Shown here: positions 17,610 to 26,889 of the stretch, piece by piece
How positions within the stretch are numbered: position 1 is the stretch's first letter
How the letters are laid out: every line of letters begins with the position of its first letter
Assembly (NCBI GenBank): GCA_963836735.1
Contig: CAWIKP010000025.1
Coordinates: 1-64,000, forward strand
Source: JACCXG01 sp963836735
GTDB taxonomy: Bacteria > Acidobacteriota > Vicinamibacteria > Vicinamibacterales > 2-12-FULL-66-21
DNA length: 64,000 bases
Direction: 5' to 3'
The notes under the pieces: model-generated
What the model was told of the DNA's origin: nothing
What the model saw: only the letters and a program-made list of their open reading frames with translations
The model's database searches: none
Translations under genes and position numbers: made by a program

Positions 17610-19514
17610 ATGTCAGGGCCAGTTCGCTCGACTTACAGATCCGCCATGCATCTGGGCGCCGTCGCCACGGTGTGCGTCATCGGCATTGCCGGTGCGGCCG
17701 CACAGACGCCCGCGCCGCCGCGGACCGACGGATGGGTCGTCATTCCGGTCGAGGAGTATCGCGCGCTGCGGCTGCGAGCGTTTCCGCCCGTCAAGCCGCC
17801 CAATCCGCCGCCGGTCGACGCGACGCTGACGCGCGTGGAATACGAACTGCGCGCGGCCGGCGACGCGGCGACCGGTGAAGCGCGGCTCACCGTGGACGTC
17901 CTGAAGGCAGGCTGGGTCAGCATCGAGATTCCGCAGGGCCTCCTCGTTCGCGGGGCACGCGTGGACGGTCGCGCGGTGCCGGTCATCGACACACCGGCGC
18001 CGCATGTGCTCCTCTCGAAACCAGGCCGTTTCGTGCTGACGCTCGATATCGTGGTGCCGGTGCGCGCCGCATCGGGCAGCGAGGCGATCACGATTCCGGC
18101 GTCGAAGGGCGCGGTGTCGCGGCTGGGAGTGATCGTGCCGCGTCAGGACCTCGATGTCGCCGTCACTGGCGGGGTGCTGGCGGAACGGCCGACGGCCGCC
18201 GACGGCCGCTGGGTCGCATTCGCCCGCACGGGTCAGCCGCTCACGCTCACCTGGAAGCGGCGCATCGCGGACGTGCGGTCGACGCAGGCGCTGAAATGGC
18301 GCGGCAGCGTGACGCAGCTGGTCGGCCTGGGAGAGGAGACCAGCCCGGTGAGCGCCACCGTACGTGTCGAAGTTCTTCAGGGCGTCGCTCCGTCGATTGA
18401 GGTCGCCATCCCCGATGGTGTGGTCGTCAATCAGGTGTCGGGCGCGCTCGTCAGCGACTGGGACGTCCGGCCGGGAGTCCTCAGGGTCAGTTTCCTCGAG
18501 CCGGTCCAGCTGCAGACGTCATTCCTGCTGACCGGCGAAGCGCGTGTCCCGCGTGCCGGCGCGATCGCCGTGCCGCTGGTGCGCTTGCCGGCGGCAGAAC
18601 GTGAGAGCGGCGGCGTGGCAGTGGAGGTGCTCGGCGCCGGTGAAATCGGTGAGCGGCAGCCGCGCGGGCTGGATCCGGCGGATCCCTCGGATCTCGGCGA
18701 ACCGGTGACGGGCCGCGACTCGCCGTCGATGCAGGCGTTCAGATTCCGCGCGCAACCGGCCGGCGCGGCCCGCGATCTCACCCTGACGGTCGCGCGCTAC
18801 ACGCCGCAGGCGGTGCTGGTCGCCAGCGTCGAAGAGGCACGCTACGATGCGCTGATCGAGGAAGAAGGCAAGACGCTCGTGCGCGCGCGCTACGCCGTGC
18901 GCAACAATCAGCGGGCGTTTCTCGGCGTCACGCTTCCGGCGAACGCCACTCTGTGGAGCGCCGCGGTCGCCAACCGGCCGCTGCGGCCGGGCGTCTCGGC
19001 CGATGGCGCGATGCTCCTGCCGCTCGAGAAGGGACACGCGGGCGAAGAGACGCCTCCCTTCGTCGTCGAAGTGACCTACGTCCAGCGCGGCGATGCGTGG
19101 GCCGACAAAGGCCGCAGCAGGCTGCTGCTGCCGAGCGTCGACCTGCCGATCGCGCGCACCGGCGTCACCGTCTACCACTCGCCACGATTCAGCATCGTGC
19201 CCGAGCCTGGCGCGTTTCGCGTGAACACCGACAACGGCCCCTTCACCGACACCCTGCGAGCCGACGCCGCCGGATCTGCAGTCGAGCCCACCGCGTCGCC
19301 CGCGCCTCTCTCTCCCCGGCCGCCGACGAGCAGTGATGCCGACCTGATCGAACGGTCCCGAAAGGACGCGGCCGGCCGCTCGATCGCCGGTCCGCTTCCG
19401 GTGACCGTGCCGTTCCCGGAATTCGGGACGAGCGTCTTCTTGACGAGCGAGCTGACCGCGGAACTGCAGGGTCCGGCGCTCGAGTTCTCCTACAAACGCG
19501 AGAGCCGCTGGTGA
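17610..19514 (+). CDS. Large secreted beta-rich protein of unknown family (paralogue A)
   Basis: The 634-residue product starts at ATG 17610, seven bases after AGGAGG, with a signal peptide ending at AGAAAQ. No known domain is recognised. It opens with WVVIPVEEYRALR, then alternating strands throughout (VSIEIPQGLLVRGARVDG, GRFVLTLDIVVPV, VEVAIPDGVVVNQVSG, VTLPANATLWSAAVAN, RSRLLLPSVDLPIARTGV), and ends in GPALEFSYKRESRW. The same order of motifs occurs in the next gene, so the two form a tandem duplication. The composition (no Cys, many Val and Pro turns) suits a periplasmic multi-domain beta-sandwich protein. The genes are nearly overlapping and should be co-transcribed, suggesting a hetero-complex. 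Its role is unknown. Confidence 0.85.
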   Translation: MSGPVRSTYRSAMHLGAVATVCVIGIAGAAAQTPAPPRTDGWVVIPVEEYRALRLRAFPPVKPPNPPPVDATLTRVEYELRAAGDAATGEARLTVDVLKAGWVSIEIPQGLLVRGARVDGRAVPVIDTPAPHVLLSKPGRFVLTLDIVVPVRAASGSEAITIPASKGAVSRLGVIVPRQDLDVAVTGGVLAERPTAADGRWVAFARTGQPLTLTWKRRIADVRSTQALKWRGSVTQLVGLGEETSPVSATVRVEVLQGVAPSIEVAIPDGVVVNQVSGALVSDWDVRPGVLRVSFLEPVQLQTSFLLTGEARVPRAGAIAVPLVRLPAAERESGGVAVEVLGAGEIGERQPRGLDPADPSDLGEPVTGRDSPSMQAFRFRAQPAGAARDLTLTVARYTPQAVLVASVEEARYDALIEEEGKTLVRARYAVRNNQRAFLGVTLPANATLWSAAVANRPLRPGVSADGAMLLPLEKGHAGEETPPFVVEVTYVQRGDAWADKGRSRLLLPSVDLPIARTGVTVYHSPRFSIVPEPGAFRVNTDNGPFTDTLRADAAGSAVEPTASPAPLSPRPPTSSDADLIERSRKDAAGRSIAGPLPVTVPFPEFGTSVFLTSELTAELQGPALEFSYKRESRW

Positions 19515-19522
19515 GGTGTCAC

Positions 19523-21769
19523 ATGTGGACGAATCACTTCCCTGCAACCGCCATCCTCGTCGCCGTCGCAGTCGGCGGCCCAGGCGTGCTCGACGCACGC
19601 GCCCAGGCGCGGCCGGCGACTCCACAAGGACCCGCCGGCACCGTGACCCTCCCCGTCGCTGACTACGACCGCCTGCTCGACCGCGCATCGCAACCGGCCG
19701 CGGCGATCGATACCCCGCCCGTGGCGTCGGTGGTCGGCCGCGCCGAGCTGCGCGGCCGCGTCGCCGGCGGCCTTGTCATGGGCACGGTGCGCATCGAGGG
19801 TGAGATATTTCAGCGCGGCCCCGTCAAGGTCCCGCTGATCACGGGTGCGACCTTGCTCGACGCCCGCACGGACGGGCAGCCGCTGCCGCTGCTCCACGAG
19901 GGCGATGTACATGCCGCCGTCTTCACCGGCCCGGGTCCTTTCGTGGTTACGCTGGACTGGACCGCGGACCTCAGCGCCTCGCCGGGGCGCGCGGCCTTCG
20001 CGCTGCCGCAACCGGCCGGCAGCAGTGCGACCGCGATCATCGATCTGCCCGGCGATCCGGCTGACGTGCGCATCGAGCCCGGGATCATCACTCGACGTTC
20101 GGTTGCGAACGGTGTCACGTCAGTGGAGGCGACGCTGCGGAACGCCCGCACCCAGGTGTCGTGGTCGGTGCGCGAGGCCGCCGCGCCGGCGCTGGCCGTG
20201 GAATCGCGCACGGTCGGCGACGTCAAGTCGCTGGTGACCATCGGCGACGCGGACTTGAGGATGGTGGCGCTCGTCGAGATCACCGTCGTCCGGGGCGACC
20301 CCGACCGGTTCGAGGTGCAGATTCCCGAGGGGTACGAGGTCTCCAGCATCACCGGCAGCTCACTCGATGGCAGCGAAGTACGCGGCCGCGTCATTTCACT
20401 GGTCGTCCGCGAACCCGCGCGCCGCCGTCATCAGTTCCTGATCGGGCTCGAGCAACCGCACGGCGCCGGCTCGTTCAAAGTCGACACGGCATTCGTGACG
20501 ATCGGTGGAGTGCAGCGCGAGACCGGCGAGATTGCCGTCGAAGGCACGGGCACAATCGAGGTCAGCGCGTCGGCCGACGAGAACCTCAGGCGCATCGACG
20601 CGCGCGAGACGCATGCCTCGTTGCGGTCGCTGTCCCGTCAGGCCGTCCTCGCCGCGTTCCGCTATCAGCGTCGTCCAGGCGAGGCTCGCACCATGACGCT
20701 CGACGTCAAGCGTTTCGCGGACGCCGCCGTGATTGCGGCGGTCGCGGAACACGGCACCGCGACGACGCTCGTCACGTCCGAGGGGCGAATGTTGACGGAG
20801 GTTACCTTGCGCGTGCGCAATCGCGCGCAGCCCTTCATGAAGGTCACGCTGCCGGCCGGCGCGACGATTCTGTCGGTGGAAGTCGCGGGGGAAACGGCAA
20901 AGCCGGTGCGGGGTGCCGACGGCGCGCGCATCCCCCTGCTCCGCCCCGGCTTCCGGCCGGCGGGGCCGTACTCGGTATCGTTCGTCTACCTGCATGGCGG
21001 CCCGGCGTTCGGCAAGCGCGGCGAGTCGCAGATGATCCTCCCCAAGCTCGACGTGCCGGTGAGCGTGCTGGAATGGGAGCTGTTCCTTCCCGATCGCTAT
21101 TCGGCGAAAGCCGTGGGCGGCAACGTCCTGCCGGCCACGATGGTCCCAGCCGCTTACATCCACTCGGGATACGGCAGCGGATCCGGCGGCGGAGTGGGCT
21201 CCGGCGGCGGAACGGGCGGCGGCGTCTACCGGCCCGGCGTCGACGTGCAGGCCGGTCAGATCATCGGCCGCGTGACGGACCCGGTGGGAGCGCCGATTCC
21301 CGGCGCGAAGATCACAGTCATCGAAGGAGGCCGCGCGCGGCGCACCGTCACCAGCGACGGCACCGGCAATTACGTCGTCGACGACGTGCCCCACGGGTCG
21401 ATCACCGTCACCGCCGAGCTTGCTGGCTTCATCACGAGTCAGCGGGTGTTCTCCTTCGACGGCCGTCCCCGCCGGCTCGATTTCCAGATGGTGGTGGGCG
21501 GTCTGACCGAGACCGTCATGGTCGCTGCCGAGGCACCGTACCTCGATCAACGAGGCAACGCCGGCGGCGAGCGCGACAACGAGAGGAAGGCGCTCGAAGC
21601 GGCCCAGCAATCACCGTCCCAGAACGTCCTGAACCTGCAGCGACGCGTTGCCGGCGTGCTGCCGGTCCGGATCGACGTGCCGCGCACCGGCACGCTCCAT
21701 CGTTTCGTCCGGCCGCTGGTGTTCGAAGAAGAGACGAGCGTAACGTTCAAATACAAGAGCCTGAATTAG
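19523..21769 (+). CDS. Secreted paralogue B with inserted carboxypeptidase-regulatory domain
   Basis: The 748-residue product is a paralogue of the gene before it: TVTLPVADYDRLL matches its N-terminal motif, and IPEGYEVSSITGSSLDG, VTLPAGATILSVEVAG, SQMILPKLDVPVSVLEWEL and the terminal VTFKYKSLN match in order. It differs by an insertion of about 150 residues after residue 530: a glycine-rich linker, a CarboxypepD_reg domain (GRVTDPVGAPIPGAKITV to GSITVTAELAGFIT) and then GLTETVMVAAEAPYLDQ, a sequence typical of the start of Oar-like TonB receptors. ATG 19523 is chosen for GAGG seven bases upstream; a GTG at 19511 overlaps the previous stop. The family is unknown and secretion is likely. Confidence 0.85.
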   Translation: MWTNHFPATAILVAVAVGGPGVLDARAQARPATPQGPAGTVTLPVADYDRLLDRASQPAAAIDTPPVASVVGRAELRGRVAGGLVMGTVRIEGEIFQRGPVKVPLITGATLLDARTDGQPLPLLHEGDVHAAVFTGPGPFVVTLDWTADLSASPGRAAFALPQPAGSSATAIIDLPGDPADVRIEPGIITRRSVANGVTSVEATLRNARTQVSWSVREAAAPALAVESRTVGDVKSLVTIGDADLRMVALVEITVVRGDPDRFEVQIPEGYEVSSITGSSLDGSEVRGRVISLVVREPARRRHQFLIGLEQPHGAGSFKVDTAFVTIGGVQRETGEIAVEGTGTIEVSASADENLRRIDARETHASLRSLSRQAVLAAFRYQRRPGEARTMTLDVKRFADAAVIAAVAEHGTATTLVTSEGRMLTEVTLRVRNRAQPFMKVTLPAGATILSVEVAGETAKPVRGADGARIPLLRPGFRPAGPYSVSFVYLHGGPAFGKRGESQMILPKLDVPVSVLEWELFLPDRYSAKAVGGNVLPATMVPAAYIHSGYGSGSGGGVGSGGGTGGGVYRPGVDVQAGQIIGRVTDPVGAPIPGAKITVIEGGRARRTVTSDGTGNYVVDDVPHGSITVTAELAGFITSQRVFSFDGRPRRLDFQMVVGGLTETVMVAAEAPYLDQRGNAGGERDNERKALEAAQQSPSQNVLNLQRRVAGVLPVRIDVPRTGTLHRFVRPLVFEEETSVTFKYKSLN

Positions 21770-21940
21770 CGCATCCGGCCGAGCACAGCCGTTTGGCTGG
21801 TTTGCCGCTTGCAAGCTCACGATCTGGGATGTGACGAGCTTCCGGGCTCCGCGGGGTCGGGGCTCTGTGGCCAGCCGCTAGTCGTGCGAGGAACGATTGG
21901 AGGGCACCGAGGAAAGGCGAAGCAGGAGGTACTGAGTCCG

Positions 21941-22162
21941 ATGACATCGAAAGACGCGAGGACGGCTGCACCTGGTGGCCACGATCGCGACAGGGATCGC
22001 CGTCACGGCGGACGGGGCGGAAGGAGACGAACAGATCAGGGCCGACCCTGGTGGCAGAAGGGGCTGTTCTTTGCGGCGCTGTGCGCTGTCCTGCGATACT
22101 GGCGGGTGTTCCGGCCTGCCGAGGCCCGAAACGAGAGCCAACGCGCTGATACGCCGTCGTAG
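21941..22162 (+). CDS. Small basic protein with one membrane helix, uncertain
   Basis: A frame of 73 residues starts at ATG 21941 with AGGAGG upstream at a wide spacing. It begins very basic (RDRDRRHGGRGGRRR), then has a short hydrophobic stretch (GLFFAALCAVL) and a polar tail. The layout could be a small membrane peptide, but the composition is also what random high-GC frames give. It is the only candidate in the 417 bases between the paralogue pair and the next gene. Confidence 0.25.
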   Translation: MTSKDARTAAPGGHDRDRDRRHGGRGGRRRTDQGRPWWQKGLFFAALCAVLRYWRVFRPAEARNESQRADTPS

Positions 22163-22186
22163 CCCGGGGCCGTGACGGTCTGGCGT

Positions 22187-22543
22187 TCAGTGGCTCCAGC
22201 GGCGGGCGCTGCGGCCCTCGCGCACAGGTGAAGGGATAACAGGACCAGCCGTTTGCTCGGATAAATCGGGCGAGCGCAAGACGCTTTGAGTCAGCGCCGC
22301 TGTCCTGGTCGTACGCATTGCCCACTCCGAGCACCCAAGCGAGCATCGGGAATGCCCGCCGCGGGCGAGCGCACGGCCCACCGCGTCGTGGGCTTCCTCG
22401 AGCGAGACCGCCACCTCCGAGAGCCGAAGGGCAGCAAAATCCTCCGTAAGGGCGACAAACGTTCCATCCGGCCTCTCGGCGATGGTGGTCAACCAGCGGT
22501 TCTCGTGGATGGCTTCCCAGATAACCAGTCGTCGTGATGCCAT
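22187..22543 (-). CDS. Conserved-looking small hypothetical protein
   Basis: The 118-residue product starts at the ATG near 22543, preceded by GGGAGGG at suitable spacing. The N-terminal two thirds look like folded protein with an acidic helix: LVIWEAIHENRWLTTIAE, GTFVALTEDFAALR, SEVAVSLEEAHDAVGRAL. The last 45 residues are Arg/Ser rich and may be out-of-frame read-through if an indel lies near 22310. No family is recognised. The gene lies convergent to the secreted paralogue pair. Confidence 0.45.
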   Translation of the reverse strand: MASRRLVIWEAIHENRWLTTIAERPDGTFVALTEDFAALRLSEVAVSLEEAHDAVGRALARGGHSRCSLGCSEWAMRTTRTAALTQSVLRSPDLSEQTAGPVIPSPVREGRSARRWSH

Positions 22544-22763
22544 CCCGTTCCCTCCCAGGTCGTCGTCAGGTGTGGTCGCCAGAGTCAGCTCGGCCGTCAA
22601 CTTTGTTGGGGTATATCGTCCAGTTGCAAGAACAGCGACAGCCCAGGAACCCTCGAACACACGATATTTCGTCGATCCCGGGAGTCAGATCAGCCAAGAA
22701 GTTGACCACCGGCCAACGGATGGGCCGAAATCGGGGTGCCTCTACGGGGTGCGCCCGCTGAGC

Positions 22764-25463
22764 TTATTCGCAGCGCAGCGCCCGGACGACCTCGATTCGG
22801 GAGGCGCGCAAGGCTGGCATCAGCGTGGCCACGGCGGCCGAGAGGAGAAGAACGGCGGCCCCGGCGGCGAACACGAGGGGATCGTCGGCATCCAGGCCGA
22901 ACAGCTGGCTCTGGACGTAGCGTCCGGAGGCGTAGGCGACCCCGACGCCGGCGGCGAGCCCGGTCAGGATCACGACAAACATTTCGCTCGCGACGAGGCG
23001 GACGATCCCGGCCGTCCCGGCGCCGAGCGCCATCCGGACGCCAATTTCGCGCGTCCGTCTCGCGACCTGGAAGACCAGCACGCCATGGACGCCGACGATC
23101 GCCAGAATGGTGGCCAGCACGGCGAATCCCATCGACAGGAAGGACAGCATCCGCTCGTTCGACATCCGCGTGTCGATCTGATCCTCGAGCGTGCGCAGAT
23201 CGGTGACGACGATGTTGGGGTCGATGCGATGGACTTCACCAGGAAGGATGCGCATGACCTGCCGCTCGTCCCCGGCGACGCGGACGTAGACGCCGATGCG
23301 CTGGACCCGCTCCAGTACCGAATCGAGATTGAAGAACGTCTGAGGCGGTATCGGGCCGCGGACGTCGTGATACCGCGCGTCGCCGAAGATGCCGACGATC
23401 TCGACGTTCGTTTCCGATCTCGTGCCCGACCCAATGACCCGGCCGATTGGCGACTCGCCCGGGAAGGCGGTGGCAGTCAGCGTTTCGTTCACGAATGCCA
23501 GGCGTTTTCCGGTTCCCCAGTCACGCCAGGTCAAAGGAGCGCCGGCGCGAACCGGGATGCCGAGGGCGTCGAAGTAGCCAGGGGTCACCGCGTTGAAAAA
23601 CGTGAACGGGAAGTCGTTCCCCGTGCCGGTCCGGCCGGCGATCGTGATCGGGCCGTCCGTCCGGCCGCCGGTGAACAGCGGCGTCCGGTTCGCCCCCACA
23701 GCGCGGACGCCGGGGACCGTCGCCAGTCCTTCCAGGAGCATCCGATACGCCTGCACCTTGCGGGGGGTGTCGTACGGCACGGCCGGCCGCGCCAGGAACG
23801 TGACCACACGATCGCTCTGCAGGCCGAGCTCCACGCGCCGCAGATTGTCGAGCGAGCGGACGAACAGCCCCGCGCCGAGCAGGAGCACCGCGGAAAGACC
23901 GACTTGCAGACCGATGAACAACTTGCGGATCCGCAGATGCGTGCGGCCGCCCGCAATCGCGCCGGACTGTTCGCGCAAGGTCGCCGCGGGCCCGATTTGT
24001 GAATTCTGCCACGCCGGCAGGAGGCCGAACAGAACGGCCGTCGCAGCCGCGACAGCGATTGTGAAGGCGATCACTCGCAAATCAGGGGTGTCCGACAGCG
24101 AGAGGCCCACGTTGCCGGCCGGAATCCATGCGATCACGAGCCGCGTCAGCCATGATGCGAGGAAGAGCGCAGCTGCGGCGCTGATCACCGCGAGCAGCAC
24201 GCTCTCGGCAAACAGCTGGCCGATGATGCGTCCGCGGCTCGCGCCGATGGCGCGGCGGATCGCCAGGTCCCGCTGGGCGGCCGCGCCGCGTGCGAGCAGC
24301 AGGCCGGCGATGTTCGCGCAGGCAATCAGCAGAACCACGGCGGCGAGCCAGCTGAGAACCGTGAGCGGCTCTGCGAAGCGCGACCGCAACCCGGAGCTCC
24401 CGCGATCGCCGGGTTCGAGGGAGAAGCGCTGTTTGAGGAATTCGTCGCGGGTCTCCGGGAACCGCGAGAAGTACGGCTGTGCGAGCTCCTCCAGCTGCCG
24501 CTGCCGGTACAGCACCTTCATCGCCGCGTCCGCCTGCGCGATGGTCATGCCGGGCTTCAATCGGGCGAACGGATAGAACCACGCCGCCCGCTCGTCCTCC
24601 AGGGACGGGTTCGCTGGCGCGATCGTTGGCTGCATCGCCAGCGGGACGAAGACTTTCGTTGGCACACCGACGTCGGTGCCCTCGAACCCGGCCGCGGCCA
24701 CGCCGACCACCGTGAACGGCCGGCCATTGAGCCTGATCGACTCGCCGATCACCCCGGGGCGCCCCTGGTACTGCGACTGCCAGAAATCGTGCTGAAGCAC
24801 CGCGACCGGATGGCCGTTCCGATCGCGGTCGTCGTCGGGCGTCAGTACGCGCCCGAGCTCCGATCGAACACCCAGGACCTCGAAGTAGTTTCCCGCGACC
24901 ATCCCCACGGTGACCGCGGCGCTCCGCTCGTCGTCTACCAGGCTCGCCAGCTCAATCCGCTGTCCGGTCACGCCGGAGAACACCGTGTTGCGATCGCGAA
25001 GCGCGAGGTAGGTCGGAAAGGGAAACGTGTGGGTCCCATCACCCCAGTTACCGCCGGGCCGGACGCCTTCGAGACGCAGCCATACGAGCTCGCGAGGATT
25101 CTCGACCGGCAGCAGCCGAAGCACGATTTGATCGACGAGCGTGAAGATCGTCGTGTTGGCGCCGATGCCCAGGGCCAGCGAGAGGATCGCGGCCGCGGCG
25201 AAGCCGGGTCGCCGCCGCAGCTGACGAAGACCGTATCTCAGGTCCTGGAGGATGACTTCGAGCCAGTTGACGCTGTTCATGCGATACACCGCTTCTCGAA
25301 CGACCTGACGGTTCCCGAACCGGCGAACGGCGGCCAGTCGGGCGTCGTCCGGAGTCATGCCGCGCGCGATGTTGTCCTCGGTCTCCTGGGCGATGTACTG
25401 CGCGATCTCCTGCGCGAGCTCGTCGTCGCGCCTGCTCCTCTCGAAGTAGCGTCGCCACCGCAT
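22764..25463 (-). CDS. ADOP-family MacB/FtsX-like permease 2
   Basis: The 899-residue inner-membrane protein has the same plan as the first permease. A helical N-terminal region (DDELAQEIAQYIAQETEDNI) leads to DLRYGLRQLRRRPGFAAAAI before the first membrane helix. Two MacB periplasmic domains follow (about residues 100-380 and 560-740), with the helix motifs CANIAGLLLARGAAAQRDLAI and REIGVRMALGAG starting their FtsX segments. The frame is complete, ending LRASRIEVVRALRCE, the typical ADOP C-terminus. Its start is four bases after the stop of the padR gene, so both form one operon. No ATPase partner is nearby. Substrate and direction are unknown. Confidence 0.95.
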   Translation of the reverse strand: MRWRRYFERSRRDDELAQEIAQYIAQETEDNIARGMTPDDARLAAVRRFGNRQVVREAVYRMNSVNWLEVILQDLRYGLRQLRRRPGFAAAAILSLALGIGANTTIFTLVDQIVLRLLPVENPRELVWLRLEGVRPGGNWGDGTHTFPFPTYLALRDRNTVFSGVTGQRIELASLVDDERSAAVTVGMVAGNYFEVLGVRSELGRVLTPDDDRDRNGHPVAVLQHDFWQSQYQGRPGVIGESIRLNGRPFTVVGVAAAGFEGTDVGVPTKVFVPLAMQPTIAPANPSLEDERAAWFYPFARLKPGMTIAQADAAMKVLYRQRQLEELAQPYFSRFPETRDEFLKQRFSLEPGDRGSSGLRSRFAEPLTVLSWLAAVVLLIACANIAGLLLARGAAAQRDLAIRRAIGASRGRIIGQLFAESVLLAVISAAAALFLASWLTRLVIAWIPAGNVGLSLSDTPDLRVIAFTIAVAAATAVLFGLLPAWQNSQIGPAATLREQSGAIAGGRTHLRIRKLFIGLQVGLSAVLLLGAGLFVRSLDNLRRVELGLQSDRVVTFLARPAVPYDTPRKVQAYRMLLEGLATVPGVRAVGANRTPLFTGGRTDGPITIAGRTGTGNDFPFTFFNAVTPGYFDALGIPVRAGAPLTWRDWGTGKRLAFVNETLTATAFPGESPIGRVIGSGTRSETNVEIVGIFGDARYHDVRGPIPPQTFFNLDSVLERVQRIGVYVRVAGDERQVMRILPGEVHRIDPNIVVTDLRTLEDQIDTRMSNERMLSFLSMGFAVLATILAIVGVHGVLVFQVARRTREIGVRMALGAGTAGIVRLVASEMFVVILTGLAAGVGVAYASGRYVQSQLFGLDADDPLVFAAGAAVLLLSAAVATLMPALRASRIEVVRALRCE

Positions 25464-25467
25464 GGCG

Positions 25468-25821
25468 CTACTCGGTGGCCGGCCCCAGCACCCGCGTCAC
25501 GGCGCTGACGAGCAGGCTCCATCGGCTGCGCTCGGCTAGCAGATGCCGCCGCCCGTCAGGTGTGATCCGGTAGTACTTGGCTCTACGGTTGTTTTCCGAG
25601 GTCCCCCAGAAGGACGCAATCAGGCCCACGTCCTCCAGCCGATGCAGCGCCGGATAAAGCGATCCGTGTTCGACCTGCAGAATGTCGTCGGAGCTCTTCT
25701 CGATGACGTGCGCCACTGTATGGCCGTGGGCCGGTCCGCTGAGCAGCGTCCTCAGGATCAACATGTCGAGCGTGCCCTGCAGCATGTCGCCGCGAGCATC
25801 GGCCCGGGATTTCCTCGGCAT
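25468..25821 (-). CDS. PadR-family transcriptional regulator of ADOP permease 2
   Basis: The 117-residue winged-helix regulator shows LQGTLDMLILRTLLSGP, the recognition segment EHGSLYPALHRLE (about residues 51-63) and a wing NNRRAKYYRITPDG. The start is taken at MPRKSRADARGD (25821); an extra Met four residues upstream is possible. It directly precedes the ADOP permease gene and likely represses the pair. Compared with the first PadR of the window, the core is alike but helix 2 differs (HTVAHVIEKSSDD), so the two probably respond to different ligands. The promoter should lie in the AT-rich stretch just upstream. Confidence 0.94.
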   Translation of the reverse strand: MPRKSRADARGDMLQGTLDMLILRTLLSGPAHGHTVAHVIEKSSDDILQVEHGSLYPALHRLEDVGLIASFWGTSENNRRAKYYRITPDGRRHLLAERSRWSLLVSAVTRVLGPATE

Positions 25822-25847
25822 GCCCGGCAGCATACCAGAAGAACATC

Positions 25848-25875
25848 TAGTGGAAAAAGTGTTAATACATTAGGG
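25848..25875 (-). promoter_or_regulatory. AT-rich putative padR promoter/operator
   Basis: Just upstream of the padR start lies the most AT-rich stretch of this neighbourhood, containing TAAT-AC-ATTA as an inverted repeat with a two-base centre. PadR proteins typically bind short inverted repeats overlapping their own promoter, so this is a candidate. The assignment rests only on composition and position. Confidence 0.3.
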
Positions 25876-25945
25876 CTTGCATGGCCACTTTCCAGACGTC
25901 CTCAGGACGATTTCCAATTGAGGGTCGATCATGGTCCCCCCCTCC

Positions 25946-26327
25946 TCACTCCCCCTCTCCACGGCTCGGCGCCGGCTCGAACCCGCACCGCTCCCGAATC
26001 CGCTGGCGGAAGCGTTCCCGCTCCTCCGGTGTCATGTGGTCCCATCGCTCCGCCACGCGATCCGCCATGCGATCGCCGAAGCGCTGGCGGAAACTCGAGT
26101 AGCGGCGGCGACCGCCGTGGAATCCCTTGCCGCCAAAAAGGATGCGGCACAGCGCCAGGAGACCAAGCGCCTGCCAGAACGTGATCTCGCGCCAGCCCGA
26201 ACAGCGGCGGCAGCAGCCAGTTCCAGAGCAGGCGCACGATCTCGCCGCCGATGAAGGCGACGAGCGCGATACCCAGCAGGGCCGCCGGCACGATGAACAT
26301 CCACTTTCGTCTCATGTCGTCCCTCAT
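25946..26327 (-). pseudogene. Small membrane protein coupled to ECF sigma factor, one frameshift
   Basis: Read from ATG 26327 (MRDDMRRKWMFIVPAALLGI), this protein of about 125 residues has one strong N-terminal membrane helix and, after a frame change near 26197, a second hydrophobic segment ITFWQALGLLALCRILFGG. A basic tail with MTPEERERFRQRIRERCGF follows, ending at TGA 25946-25948. Proteins of this exact layout commonly follow an ECF sigma factor gene, as here, where start and stop overlap by four bases (ATGA). They may act as membrane modulators of the sigma factor, although an anti-sigma role is not proven from sequence. The shift lies in a short GC-rich stretch. Confidence 0.65.
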
Positions 26328-26889
26328 GCTTTCGTGAATTCGTCGTACATGCGCTTGCAGCCGCGCGCGCAGATGCAGCACCGCATAGCGCTTGCGCTGA
26401 GAGCAGGGTGTTCACGCTCACGCCGGTCTCCGCGGCGATCTCCTTGAAGCTACGCCCTTCGAGTTCGTGCGCGACGAACACGCTCGCGCTGCTCCTCCGG
26501 CAGCTTCGCCGATCGCGAGCTCGAGCTCCTCGAGCAGCACGCGGCGCGCGTACGAGCGCCTCCGGTCCGGCGTCGGGCGACGGCAGCAGTTCTTCCAAGC
26601 TGCAGCAGCTCGTCGTCTTCGTCAGCGACAAGGAGATCGCCGAAGCGTTCCGGCCGTCTTCTTGCGGAACAGATCGATGATGCGATTGCGCGCGACGCGG
26701 AACAGCCAGCCGGTGACGTGGTCGATCGGCATCAGCAGGCGATTCGCCTCGACCAGCTCGGTAGAAGACGTCCTGCAGGACGTCCTCGGCGTCGCGCGGG
26801 CTCCGACACGCGGCGTCGGATGAAGTGAGCAGCCGGGACCGCTCCCGCTCGACCACTTCAGAGATTCGCCGGTCCTGTTCGCGTGCCAT
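26324..26889 (-). pseudogene. ECF sigma-70 factor, frameshifted
   Basis: Three frames combine into one extracytoplasmic-function sigma factor of about 190 residues. Region 2 is seen as RSPRDAEDVLQDVFYELVEA followed by PIDHVTGWLFRVARNRIIDL (core-binding and -10 recognition), an acidic linker with LEELLPSPDAGPEAL, and region 4 as ELEGRSFKEIAAETGVSVNT before a short C-terminal tail ending YDEFTKA. The start is placed at ATG 26889; GTG 26916 is possible but lacks a ribosome-binding site. At least two indels are needed (near 26770 and 26590, with another near the tail). It would direct transcription of an envelope or stress regulon, and probably its own operon with the coupled membrane protein. 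Confidence 0.75.

Noticed and set aside
22482..24002. Long open frame on the plus strand (about 500 codons) opposite ADOP permease 2
   Set aside because: Composition is Arg/Asp/Gly/Gln rich without folded-protein pattern; it is the antisense shadow of a clear conserved gene and has no ribosome-binding site.
25929..26381. Single 150-codon frame as an intact membrane protein
   Set aside because: Its first 18 residues are the sigma-factor C-terminal region in another frame, and its tail after about residue 62 is out of frame; the real gene needs a frame change near 26197.
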